A stretch of 64,000 nt of DNA from Gordonia rhizosphera NBRC 16068 (GTDB lineage: Bacteria; Actinomycetota; Actinomycetes; Mycobacteriales; Mycobacteriaceae). The notes under the pieces are model-generated. The model saw nothing but the letters and a program-made list of their open reading frames with translations, was not told the DNA's origin and searched no databases. The position numbers were made by a program, and so were the translations under genes. Positions 31,700 to 39,348 of this stretch are shown one piece after another (within the stretch, counting starts at the first letter, position 1; every line of letters begins with the position of its first letter). The stretch is taken from assembly GCF_000298195.1 (NCBI RefSeq), contig NZ_BAHC01000053.1, positions 17,610 through 81,609 of the forward strand, read 5' to 3'.

Positions 31700-34039
31700 A
31701 TGGTCGACTCCAATTACCGCAGTACTCTTCCGATCACGCCGCCACGACCCCCTCAGGCGACGGTGATGGACGTGCGCCATGCCGAGACCCCTGCCCCGAT
31801 CCAGCCGCTCCGTCCGCCGGCCGGTGCCCCGAACGTGGTGATGATCCTGCTCGACGACATGGGCTTCGGCGCGTCGTCGGCCTTCGGTGGTCCGTGCCGG
31901 ATGCCGGTTGCCGAGCGACTTGCCGCGGATGGGCTGCGCTACACGCGCTTTCACACCACCGCGTTGTGCTCGCCGACCCGGGCGTCGTTGTTGACCGGGC
32001 GTAACCACCACAGCGCCGGCATGGGTGTGCTCACCGAGCTGGCCTCGGCGTTCCCCGGGTACACCTCGTCGCGGCCGGATTCGTGTGCCACCCTGCCGGA
32101 GATGCTGCGGCTCAACGGCTACAGCACCGGCTGTTTCGGCAAGTACCACCAGACGCCGACCTGGGAGATGAGCCGGTCGGGCCCGTTCGACCGGTGGCCG
32201 ACCGGTGAGGGTTTCGAGAAGTTCTACGGCTTCATGGGTGGTGAGACCGACCAGTACTCGCCGACCCTGTTCGAGGGGACCACGCCCGTCGACACGCCGA
32301 GGCGCGACGGCTACCACCTCAGCGAGGACATCGCCGAGCGCGCGATCGCCGACATTCGTCAGCAGCAGACCCTGTCGCCGGACAAGCCGTTCTTCACCTA
32401 TCTGTCCTTCGGCGCCGTGCACGCCCCTCACCATGCGCCGGCCTCCTACGTCGACGCGTACCGCGGCGACTTCGACCATGGGTGGGACGCCCAGCGTGAG
32501 CAGACCCTGGCGAAGCAGAAGGAACTCGGTATCCTGCCCGACGATGCCGACCTGAGCGCGCGCCCGGACGAGATCGGAGCGTGGGACGAGCAGCCCGAGA
32601 ACGCACAGCGGCTCTACGCCCGCATGATGGAGGCCTACGCCGCGATGGCGACCCACACCGACGAGCAGGTCGGCAAGGTCGTCGACGCGCTCGACGAGAT
32701 CGGTCAGCTCGACAACACCGTCATCCTCTACATCCTCGGCGACAACGGCGCGAGCGGTGAGGGCGGACCGCACGGCTGCCTCAACGAGTTCGCCACCTAC
32801 AACCTCGAGCCGGCCTCGGTGGAGGAGATGCTCGAGCACATCGACGAGATCGGTGGTCCGAGCTTGTTCAACCACTACCCGGTGGGATGGGCGCACGCGA
32901 TGAACACGCCGTACCAGTGGACCAAGCAGATCGCCTCGCACTGGGGCGGCACCCGCAACGGCATGATCGTGCACTGGCCCGCGGGCATCGAGAGTTCCGG
33001 GGAGAACCGGCACCAGTTCTCCCACGTCAACGATGTGGCGGCCACAATCCTCGAGGTGGCCGGTCTGCCCGAGCCGACGATGGTCAACGGGGTGGCCCAG
33101 AAGCCGCTCGAAGGTGTGTCCATGGTCTATTCGTTCGACGACGCCGAGGCACCCGAGCGGCACACCACCCAGTACTTCGAGCTGTTCGGCAACCGCGGCA
33201 TCTACCACCAGGGCTGGTCGGCGTGCACGATGCACGACGTCCCGTGGGAGCTCAACGGTGACTCCATTGCCTTCGCCGACGACGAGTGGGAGCTCTACGC
33301 ACCCGGCGACCACAGCCAGTCCCGCAACCTGGCGGCGGCAGAACCCGAGCGGCTTCAGCAGCTCAAGAATCTCTTCCTCATCGAAGGGGCCAAGTACAAC
33401 GTGTTCCCGCTCGATGACCGCAAGGTCGCCCGGCTGCACGCCCCCTCGGTGGGCCGCCCGCAGGTGATGGACGGGCGGACCACGCTGACGCTGTACCCCG
33501 GGATGTCGCACATGAACGAGAACGTCGTTCCCGACACCAAGAACTGCTCGTGGCGGGTGAGTGTCGAGGTCGAGGTGGGTGCGGCCGATGCGGGTGCCCT
33601 GGTCACGCAAGGGAGCCGGTTCGGCGGTTGGGCGCTCTACCTGCGCGACGGTGTCCCCGCGTTCCACTACAGCTGGATCGACGTCGAGCACTACGAGATC
33701 GTGGCGACCGACCGGCTGGCCCCGGGTCGCCACACGGTCGGCTACGACTTCAGCTACGACGGTGGGGGCGTCGGCAAGGGCGGCATGGGCAGGCTCTTCG
33801 TCGACGACGTGTGTGTCGGTGAGACGGTGCTCGCGCACACCGTGCCGTTCATCTACCACACCACCGACGGACTCGACGTGGGTGCGGACAACGGCACGCC
33901 GATCTCACGCAGCTACGGCACCCCCGACGGTCGTTTCGCCGGCACCATCCACCGCGTGGTGCTCGAGACCGACACCGACAAGGGCGACGAGCCCGGCGCG
34001 GCCGAGGCCCGGCTGCGCGCCCAGCTCGCGACCCAGTGA
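31700..34039 (+). CDS. Arylsulfatase (type I, formylglycine-dependent), sulfatase 2
   Basis: 779 residues from ATG 31700, preceded by GAAAGGA (the upstream in-frame ATG at 31661 lacks a good site). The signature LCSPTRASLLTGR places the formylglycine cysteine at residue 90. VVMILLDDMGFG and ILGDNGASGEG are metal-binding segments. It is a paralogue of sulfatase 1 with the same overall order, but lacks detailed identity, so the substrates may differ. No signal peptide. It is transcribed away from the AraC-type regulator and ends before a strong hairpin. Confidence 0.9.
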   Translation: MVDSNYRSTLPITPPRPPQATVMDVRHAETPAPIQPLRPPAGAPNVVMILLDDMGFGASSAFGGPCRMPVAERLAADGLRYTRFHTTALCSPTRASLLTGRNHHSAGMGVLTELASAFPGYTSSRPDSCATLPEMLRLNGYSTGCFGKYHQTPTWEMSRSGPFDRWPTGEGFEKFYGFMGGETDQYSPTLFEGTTPVDTPRRDGYHLSEDIAERAIADIRQQQTLSPDKPFFTYLSFGAVHAPHHAPASYVDAYRGDFDHGWDAQREQTLAKQKELGILPDDADLSARPDEIGAWDEQPENAQRLYARMMEAYAAMATHTDEQVGKVVDALDEIGQLDNTVILYILGDNGASGEGGPHGCLNEFATYNLEPASVEEMLEHIDEIGGPSLFNHYPVGWAHAMNTPYQWTKQIASHWGGTRNGMIVHWPAGIESSGENRHQFSHVNDVAATILEVAGLPEPTMVNGVAQKPLEGVSMVYSFDDAEAPERHTTQYFELFGNRGIYHQGWSACTMHDVPWELNGDSIAFADDEWELYAPGDHSQSRNLAAAEPERLQQLKNLFLIEGAKYNVFPLDDRKVARLHAPSVGRPQVMDGRTTLTLYPGMSHMNENVVPDTKNCSWRVSVEVEVGAADAGALVTQGSRFGGWALYLRDGVPAFHYSWIDVEHYEIVATDRLAPGRHTVGYDFSYDGGGVGKGGMGRLFVDDVCVGETVLAHTVPFIYHTTDGLDVGADNGTPISRSYGTPDGRFAGTIHRVVLETDTDKGDEPGAAEARLRAQLATQ

Positions 34040-34054
34040 GCTGAATCCCTCCGG

Positions 34055-34088
34055 AGGGCCGGGTGGTACGACCGTACCGCCCGGCCCT
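34055..34088 (+). terminator. Hairpin after sulfatase 2
   Basis: 15-nt arms (34055-34069, 34074-34088) with one G-U pair around GACC. It lies 16 bp after the sulfatase 2 stop, without a U-tract. Confidence 0.6.
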
Positions 34089-34109
34089 GCGGGTGTCTGA
34101 TCGGCGAAC

Positions 34110-34480
34110 GACGGTCCGACGGCGTCGCCAGCGCACCGGAAACCGGTGTTGCCCGTGGAACTGCCGGGCGTTGGCCGTCCGCGCGGCAACGCGATACCGA
34201 TTTCAGGAGGAATCGTGGCAGAGGTGGGAGCGGCCGCGGATCACCCGCGCCGGACTCTGTGAGGGGCCCAGTGGGATTTACGCAGCAATCCGCGGAGTGC
34301 TTGACGCCCCACCGACCCGCGTACCACTCCCAGACGTTGCCGGCCACGTGAAACGACCGAATCCGTTGGGGCCGAGGGCATCCACCGGGTAGGTGGCCGC
34401 GGCTCGACGGTTGCTGGGCCCTCCGGAGCGGCTCAGTTTGCGCCTGCGACGCCGCACCACCTCGGCGCATGTTCCGGAGA
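34110..34480 (-). pseudogene. Formylglycine-generating enzyme (FGE/SUMF1), decayed C-terminal part
   Basis: Read on the minus strand across frames, this gives the end of an FGE: TYPVDALGPNGFGRF (~34400-34350), then after a 1-nt shift HVAGNVWEWYAGRWG, then RVIRGRSHLCHDSS, an in-frame TGA (34203-34205), NRYRVAARTANA, and after another shift SSTGNTGFRCAGDA (~34165-34120). The C-x4-C active-site pair of FGE is recognisable: the first Cys is kept (34218-34220) while the second position is the TGA. FGE oxidises the sulfatase cysteine to formylglycine, so this was probably the activating enzyme of the adjacent sulfatases. The N-terminal half is absent or unrecognisable, as a luciferase-like gene follows at 34589. 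Confidence 0.75.
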
Positions 34481-34588
34481 GGTGCGCCGACGTGCGCGTC
34501 GTTGGGTCGATGCGACCGTCGGAGTGCTGGCCTCGGCCAGTTCGTCGACCACCCCGATATCCCGGCCGCTCTCCGGCTCCAGTGGCAT

Positions 34589-35734
34589 TCACAGTCGGTT
34601 GAGTTTGCGCGTGATCTTGTTGAAATGCTGCAGTGAGGTCACGCCTCTGCGCAGGCTGGGCTGCATCGGACTTATGTTGGACAGCACCATGTAGCGGACT
34701 CCGCAGTCGCGCCACTGCACGGCTTGCTCGACGACCTCATCGGGTGTTCCGTTGAGGAAGATTTCATGCAGCAGTGTCACAGGGACCTGCGCCACATGCG
34801 CCAAGGCCGTTTGCTCGTCCATGGTGTGCGGCAGAATATCCTGAGCGCCTGTGAAGCCGGCCCCGAGTGGATGCTGCGCACCGTGGCGTGCGAATACCTC
34901 GTCAGACGCGATCAGCGCCATGGACTTAATAGCTTCGGAGCTCAGTGCCTCGTCGACGTCGTCTCTGCTGCGACCGGTGACGACCATCAGCCAGACGGCC
35001 GGAGTGATCGACATGGGGTCGCGCCCGGCATCGGAGGCTGCGGTACGAACAGCGTCGAGACGCCGCTCGTAGTCCACTGGGCGTTGTGGGAACGCTGGAA
35101 AGTAGGCGTCGCCATAACGTCCTGCGGCGCGCAGCATGCGGGGCCCGTGGGCGCCGATCCAAATCTCCGGCCATTTGCCTCGGTAGGGCGGCAGGTCGAA
35201 GACCGCATCGCGCAATGGGAAGAAGGGCGAGTCCCGGTTGACGAGTTCACCACCGGAATCCCACAGGGCGCGGATGGTGACCATGGCCTCCTCGAACCGC
35301 GCGACCGGCTTGGACCAGTCGACCCCGTAGGGCTCATTGCCTTCGCGTTCGCCGCTACCAATGCCTAGAATCGCGCGCCCGCGGGTGAGCAGGTGCAGTG
35401 TGGCGGCGGCCTGCGCGGTGACTGCCGGGTTTCGTCGACCGGCATCGGTGACACCAACGCCGAGGCGCAGGCGTCCTAATCGGTTGCGCGCGGCGAGGTG
35501 TCCGAGCATCGTCCACGGCTCCATCACCGCGCCCATCTTTGGCGTCAACATCGTTGCACCGCAATACTTCTGCGTAGTCAACGACCGCGGGTACAACTGA
35601 TTGAGATGGTCGGGAACCCAGAACGAGTCGATGCGGTTGGCGAGCGCACCGAGATACTCGGATCGGACATACCACTCGGGCGTGGGACGACCCGCAATAA
35701 GTGGGTCCATGACGCCCACCCGGAACCGCCCCAT
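34589..35734 (-). CDS. Luciferase-like (LLM) F420-dependent oxidoreductase
   Basis: A 381-residue TIM-barrel protein. The stretch VTDAGRRNPAVTAQAAATLH, then GIGSGEREGNEPYGV and PPYRGKWPEIWIGAHGP, closely resembles the mycobacterial phthiodiolone ketoreductase group (Rv2951c), which uses F420. An oxidoreductase acting on a lipid ketone or similar substrate is inferred. ATG 35734 was chosen because AAGGGG lies just before it; TTG at 35740 is the alternative. By eye it is less GC-rich than its neighbours. It lies between two ruined genes, suggesting acquired DNA. Confidence 0.75.
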   Translation of the reverse strand: MGRFRVGVMDPLIAGRPTPEWYVRSEYLGALANRIDSFWVPDHLNQLYPRSLTTQKYCGATMLTPKMGAVMEPWTMLGHLAARNRLGRLRLGVGVTDAGRRNPAVTAQAAATLHLLTRGRAILGIGSGEREGNEPYGVDWSKPVARFEEAMVTIRALWDSGGELVNRDSPFFPLRDAVFDLPPYRGKWPEIWIGAHGPRMLRAAGRYGDAYFPAFPQRPVDYERRLDAVRTAASDAGRDPMSITPAVWLMVVTGRSRDDVDEALSSEAIKSMALIASDEVFARHGAQHPLGAGFTGAQDILPHTMDEQTALAHVAQVPVTLLHEIFLNGTPDEVVEQAVQWRDCGVRYMVLSNISPMQPSLRRGVTSLQHFNKITRKLNRL

Positions 35735-35869
35735 CGTCAACCCCTTGGTGCACTTGCTTTTGTCCAGTATCTACGCGCCGACACAGGGCTCGATTGATAA
35801 TCGACAACTTGGTGTCACCTTCGGCGCGAGGTCTCCATCGGTGACCGGCCAAATCACGAAGGATTAAGG

Positions 35870-35938
35870 ACGCGATGCAGCCAAGCGTCAACCAAGCTCG
35901 CACCACCTGACTTCCCCGCGTCGAGGCAGGTCGCTCAC
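35870..35938 (-). pseudogene. MazF-type toxin remnant (N-terminal codons only)
   Basis: GTG at 35936-35938 overlaps the antitoxin stop (GTGA) and starts [15 protein letters not shown], the typical N terminus of MazF-like endoribonucleases, then a TGA after 17 codons. The remaining ~190 bp before the luciferase-like gene show no further MazF sequence. The toxin is lost. Confidence 0.6.
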
Positions 35939-36177
35939 GAGGCGGCTGCAGCTGCAGCTCGACGGAAGGACGCAAGATCTCCCCACTCGTCGGCTTCGTC
36001 GAGCGGATGCTCGTCGTAGACCGCATAACTCGCGTCCACCTCGGAGGCGTGGTCACGCGAGAGCAGTGCCCGGAGAGCCTCGTCAACGAGCGCGGCGTCG
36101 GTGATCCCGGATCGAGTGCGACGGGCGTCGGCCAACAACTCCGCATCGACCGTGGTGCTCAAACGTATGCGGGTCAT
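35935..36177 (-). CDS. MazE/VapB-like antitoxin (ribbon-helix-helix)
   Basis: An 80-residue protein beginning [20 protein letters not shown], a ribbon-helix-helix N terminus, with an acidic C-terminal tail ([17 protein letters not shown]) of the kind that wraps the toxin. It resembles MazE5-type antitoxins. It overlaps a truncated mazF start. As an orphan antitoxin it may persist as a regulator or as protection against related toxins. Confidence 0.75.
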   Translation of the reverse strand: MTRIRLSTTVDAELLADARRTRSGITDAALVDEALRALLSRDHASEVDASYAVYDEHPLDEADEWGDLASFRRAAAAAAS

Positions 36178-36261
36178 GCCATCACAATGCCACGGTATTG
36201 GGGGCGTTCCTCAGCAGGATCCATTCCAGCAGGTTTGCGGCCACCAGCAGGGCAAGAGGCG

Positions 36262-36702
36262 CTACCGGTCGGCCGTCAGCACCACGCCCAGCAGGCGCCG
36301 CAGTTCGGCGTGGCCCTCGGCGCCGAGCAGGTCGTCGAGGTGGTCCTCGATACCTTCGATGGTCGCGCGCCCGGCCGTGACGCAGTCTTGCCCGCGCGGG
36401 GTCAGCACGATCAGCTTCGCGCGCCGGTCGGTGGGATCGGGGCGTCGCTCGACGTACCCCAACTCCTCGAGCTCGTCCACGAGTTCGCCCATCGCCTGCG
36501 GGGTCATGCCCGCGCCCCGTGCGAGAGTGCTGAGCCGGCTGCCCTCGGGACTGATTTGTGCGAAGACCGCCGAGTGCGACGGCTTCTGCGGAAAGCCGGC
36601 GCCGACCACACCGTCGACAATGCGGAACCCGAGCAGGCTGTAAGCCTGCCCGAGCAGGGTCACGGTATTTGCCCTGCTCAGCGGGCCGGGGTATTGCGCC
36701 AT
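36262..36702 (-). CDS. MarR-family transcriptional regulator
   Basis: 146 residues with the MarR winged helix: LSTLARGAGMTPQAMGELVDELEELGYVERRPDPTDRRAKLI, where the last part is the wing (DxRR). It is divergent from the hemerythrin/nitroreductase-like fusion gene, with a perfect palindrome (36716-36738) between them. It most likely represses itself and that gene, released by an oxidant, phenolic or similar ligand. Confidence 0.88.
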   Translation of the reverse strand: MAQYPGPLSRANTVTLLGQAYSLLGFRIVDGVVGAGFPQKPSHSAVFAQISPEGSRLSTLARGAGMTPQAMGELVDELEELGYVERRPDPTDRRAKLIVLTPRGQDCVTAGRATIEGIEDHLDDLLGAEGHAELRRLLGVVLTADR

Positions 36703-36715
36703 TGGATTCCTTCAG

Positions 36716-36738
36716 GGTAACCTGATTATCAGGTTACC
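36716..36738. promoter_or_regulatory. Perfect palindromic operator for the MarR regulator
   Basis: Arms GGTAACCTGA (36716-36725) and TCAGGTTACC (36729-36738) match exactly around TTA. The site lies 14 bp before the regulator start and 36 bp before the divergent ATG, and is followed by an AT-rich run fitting a -10 region. Confidence 0.85.
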
Positions 36739-36773
36739 TTATATATTTCATCCTCACGACTAGGAGGCGCGCC

Positions 36774-37883
36774 ATGGTCAGCGTCGCCGAAACCACGCAC
36801 GACACGCACCCTCGCACCGAGCAGATGGCGGTCATCCACCGCATCTTCCGCACGGCCTTCCCCGAGATCGCCGACCTGGTCCGGCGCACGCCGCCGACGT
36901 CCCCGCGACGGGCCGAGGTCGTGGCCGGTTATCTCGACTTCCAGCTCAACGGGCTCCACGCCCACCACACCACCGAGGACCGCAACATCTGGCCCCGGCT
37001 CCTCGAGCGTGCCGCACCCACGGCCGACGTCATCGAGCGGATGGAACGCCAGCACGAGGCTGCCTCCGAGGCCTCGGATCGAGTGCGTGAGCTCGCAGCG
37101 CGGTGGCGTGTCACCCCGACCAACGGCGCAGAGTTGGCCGCCGCGATCGACCAACTGACGGCCATTCTCGTGGAACACCTCGACGACGAGGAGGCACACG
37201 TGGTGCCGCTGATCCGCGAGCACATCACCGTCGAGGAGTGGGAGAAGTTCGGCGAGGACGCGTTCGCGAAGTTCACCAACGCCCAGAAGCTCATCGCGAC
37301 CGGCATCATGGTGGAGGTCGCGACGCCCGAGGAGGCGTCGTGGTTCCTCGATCCGCTCCCGCTCCCGATACGCATCATGTGGCGGCTCCAGGGGCGGCGT
37401 AAGTACGCCGCCTACATCCGGCGCGTGCGCGGGGCGCGCGACCATGGACTGCTCTTGCGGCGCCTCGGACCGAGCGTCAACCGGCTGGGGACTTCGCTCT
37501 ACCGCCGGTCCCACGGGCGGGTGGGTGGAACGGCGAAAGGGTGTCCCGTGATGTTGGTGACGGTGCCCGGGCGCCGGACCGGGACGCCGCACACCACACC
37601 CGTCGCCTACTTCGACTACGACGGCACGTACCTCGTCTCCGGGACCGCCGGTGGCAGCGTGGCCGAGCCGCAGTGGTTCCGCAACCTGCGCGCGACCGGC
37701 ACGGCGCACGTGGAGATCGCCGACCGGGAGCAGGACGTCAAGGTCGACGTCTTGCCCAGGGTGGACCGGGACCGCATCTGGCGCGACGTGATCCTCCCCA
37801 AGGCGCCTTCCTTCGTCAAGTACGAGCAGAAGGCGGGAAGAATCATCCCTGTCGCCGTATTGACGCCGGCAGGCGACTCCTGA
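36774..37883 (+). CDS. Hemerythrin-like domain fused to Ddn-type F420-dependent nitroreductase
   Basis: 369 residues in two parts. Residues ~15-165 are an HHE/hemerythrin-like helical bundle with the di-iron ligand pattern LNGLHAHHTTEDRNIWP, MERQHEAAS and EHLDDEEAHVVP. Residues ~215-365 are a deazaflavin (F420)-dependent nitroreductase-like domain (split barrel) with GRRTGTPHTTPVAYFDYDGTYLVSG and EPQWFRNLRATG. ATG 36774 follows GGAGG. The pair could join O2/NO binding at the di-iron site to F420H2-driven reduction. Control by the divergent MarR protein through the palindrome is likely. Function is inferred from domains. Confidence 0.78.
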   Translation: MVSVAETTHDTHPRTEQMAVIHRIFRTAFPEIADLVRRTPPTSPRRAEVVAGYLDFQLNGLHAHHTTEDRNIWPRLLERAAPTADVIERMERQHEAASEASDRVRELAARWRVTPTNGAELAAAIDQLTAILVEHLDDEEAHVVPLIREHITVEEWEKFGEDAFAKFTNAQKLIATGIMVEVATPEEASWFLDPLPLPIRIMWRLQGRRKYAAYIRRVRGARDHGLLLRRLGPSVNRLGTSLYRRSHGRVGGTAKGCPVMLVTVPGRRTGTPHTTPVAYFDYDGTYLVSGTAGGSVAEPQWFRNLRATGTAHVEIADREQDVKVDVLPRVDRDRIWRDVILPKAPSFVKYEQKAGRIIPVAVLTPAGDS

Positions 37884-37972
37884 GTATCTGTCCCGCACGC
37901 TGGTTCTGTGCTGATGCCTGAGGAGCACGATCGGGCCGACCTGATCACCACTGTGAGAAGCCGATCCAACTC

Positions 37973-39073
37973 CTACTGATGTTCGATCACCGACACCGTT
38001 CCGTCGTCGCGATTGGTGACGTAGACGGCGTGGGTGCTCGGGTCCACCGCCACCCCCTGCGGATTCTTGCCGACGGGCACGGTGGCGGTGACGGTGTGCG
38101 TCACCCCGTCGATCACCGAGACCGAGTTGTCGTAGGCCCGGGTGACGTAGGCGGTGTGCGTGCTCGGGTCCACCGCCACCCCCCGCAGGTCCTTGCCGAC
38201 GGGCACGATGGCGATTTGGCCGTACGTCGAGCCGTCGATCATCGAGACCGTGTTGTCGTTGCGGTTGGTGACGTAGACGGTGTGGGTGTCCGAGTCGACC
38301 GCCACCGAGTTCGGGCCGTTGCCCACAGGGACGTTGGTGACGACGGCCTGATGCGCTCCGTTGATTACCCACACCATGTTGTTGCCGCTGGTCACGTTGC
38401 CGCCGCTGACCAACTCGGTGGTCACGTAGACGGTGTTTAGGCCCGGGTCCACCGCCACCCCCGACTCGGCGTCGCCGACGCGCACAGTGGCGGTCACCGT
38501 GTGCGTCGCCCCGTCGATCACCGACACCGTGTCGTCGTTGCGGTTGGTGACGTAGACGGTGTGGGTGCTCGGGTTCACCGCCAGATCGACTGGGAACTGG
38601 CCGACGGGCACGGTGGTGGTGACGGTGTGTCTCGTCCCGTCGATCACCGACACCGTGTTGTCGAACAACTGGGCGACGTAGAGGGTGTGGGTGCCCGGGT
38701 CCACCGCCACCGCGAACGGGTTCTCGCCGACGGGCACGGTGGTGGTGACGGTGTGCGTCGCCCCGTCGATCACCGACACGGTGTTGTCGGATCTGTCGGT
38801 GACATAGAGGGTATGGGTGCCGGGGTCCACCGTCACCCCGAATGGGTTCTTGCCGACGGGCACGGTGGCGGTTACCCGGTACGGACCTTGCTCGGTGGCA
38901 CCTGGCTCGCCCGTCGACGGCGCCGCGGGAGAGGAACTCGCTGTCGTCGCCGAACTTCCGGACGGACCCTCGCATCCAGACAGGGACACGGCCACCATGA
39001 CGGCGCCGATGACTGCGAGCACGCGAGTGAACACCGGCCTCGCCACCAGCCGCCGGCGTTTTCCCCACCTCAC
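37973..39073 (-). CDS. Lipoprotein with seven YVTN/NHL-type beta-propeller repeats
   Basis: 366 residues from GTG 39073 with a good site (GGAGGGGA). It has a basic N terminus, a hydrophobic segment and a lipobox LSGC at ~31-34, so it should be an exported lipid-anchored protein. A Ser/Thr/Ala/Pro linker precedes about seven ~42-residue repeats of the form VPVGKNPxGVAVDPSTHTxYVTNRxDNTVSVIDG, which fold as a beta-propeller. No catalytic residues stand out. A binding or scaffold role on the cell surface is likely. The repeats are also close at DNA level. Confidence 0.85.
   Translation of the reverse strand: MRWGKRRRLVARPVFTRVLAVIGAVMVAVSLSGCEGPSGSSATTASSSPAAPSTGEPGATEQGPYRVTATVPVGKNPFGVTVDPGTHTLYVTDRSDNTVSVIDGATHTVTTTVPVGENPFAVAVDPGTHTLYVAQLFDNTVSVIDGTRHTVTTTVPVGQFPVDLAVNPSTHTVYVTNRNDDTVSVIDGATHTVTATVRVGDAESGVAVDPGLNTVYVTTELVSGGNVTSGNNMVWVINGAHQAVVTNVPVGNGPNSVAVDSDTHTVYVTNRNDNTVSMIDGSTYGQIAIVPVGKDLRGVAVDPSTHTAYVTRAYDNSVSVIDGVTHTVTATVPVGKNPQGVAVDPSTHAVYVTNRDDGTVSVIEHQ
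37990..38890 (-). repeat. Tandem ~126-129-bp coding repeats of the propeller gene
   Basis: About seven direct DNA repeats, each containing close variants of a CCGTCGATCACCGA block and of a GGTGACGTAGACGG block. High identity suggests recent duplication or gene conversion between blades. Confidence 0.75.
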
Positions 39074-39348
39074 GATTCCCCTCCGGTCCAGTTGCGGTCC
39101 TGCACGAGGTACAGCATCGTCGTCAACTGGGAAGCCTGCAGCAGTTCGTCGGGATTGACGGCGGCGTCCTTCTCGCGCGTTCGCTGTTCGCGGTGGCTCC
39201 AGCAGTTCGGCGACGCCGGTCAGATAGTCGGTGCGCTACGTCCCGCCCGACGCCGGAGGCGAGTTCGGTGTGCACGCCTGCGAGGCACTTGTGCGCCCGA
39301 TTGGCCAGTGTCCGAGCGGTTTTCGGCTGGGATGTGAGAACATGTGCC
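39074..39348. other. Intergenic stretch without a clear gene
   Basis: 275 bp between the lipoprotein and MFS genes. On the minus strand, fragments such as TARTLANRAHKCLAGVHTELASGVG vaguely recall the end of a small regulator, but no frame is coherent. I see nothing else. Confidence 0.4.

Noticed and set aside
34203..34205. TGA at the second catalytic Cys of FGE read as selenocysteine
   Set aside because: Attractive because it sits exactly at the C-x4-C position, but frameshifts on both sides and the missing N-terminal half show a dead gene.
36774..37883. Two separate genes rather than a hemerythrin/nitroreductase-like fusion
   Set aside because: A single frame without stop, and no ribosome binding site or suitable start near the domain boundary (~37350-37420) was seen.
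37990..38890. CRISPR-like spaced repeats
   Set aside because: The repeats are coding, ~126-129 bp long, in frame and encode beta-propeller blades.
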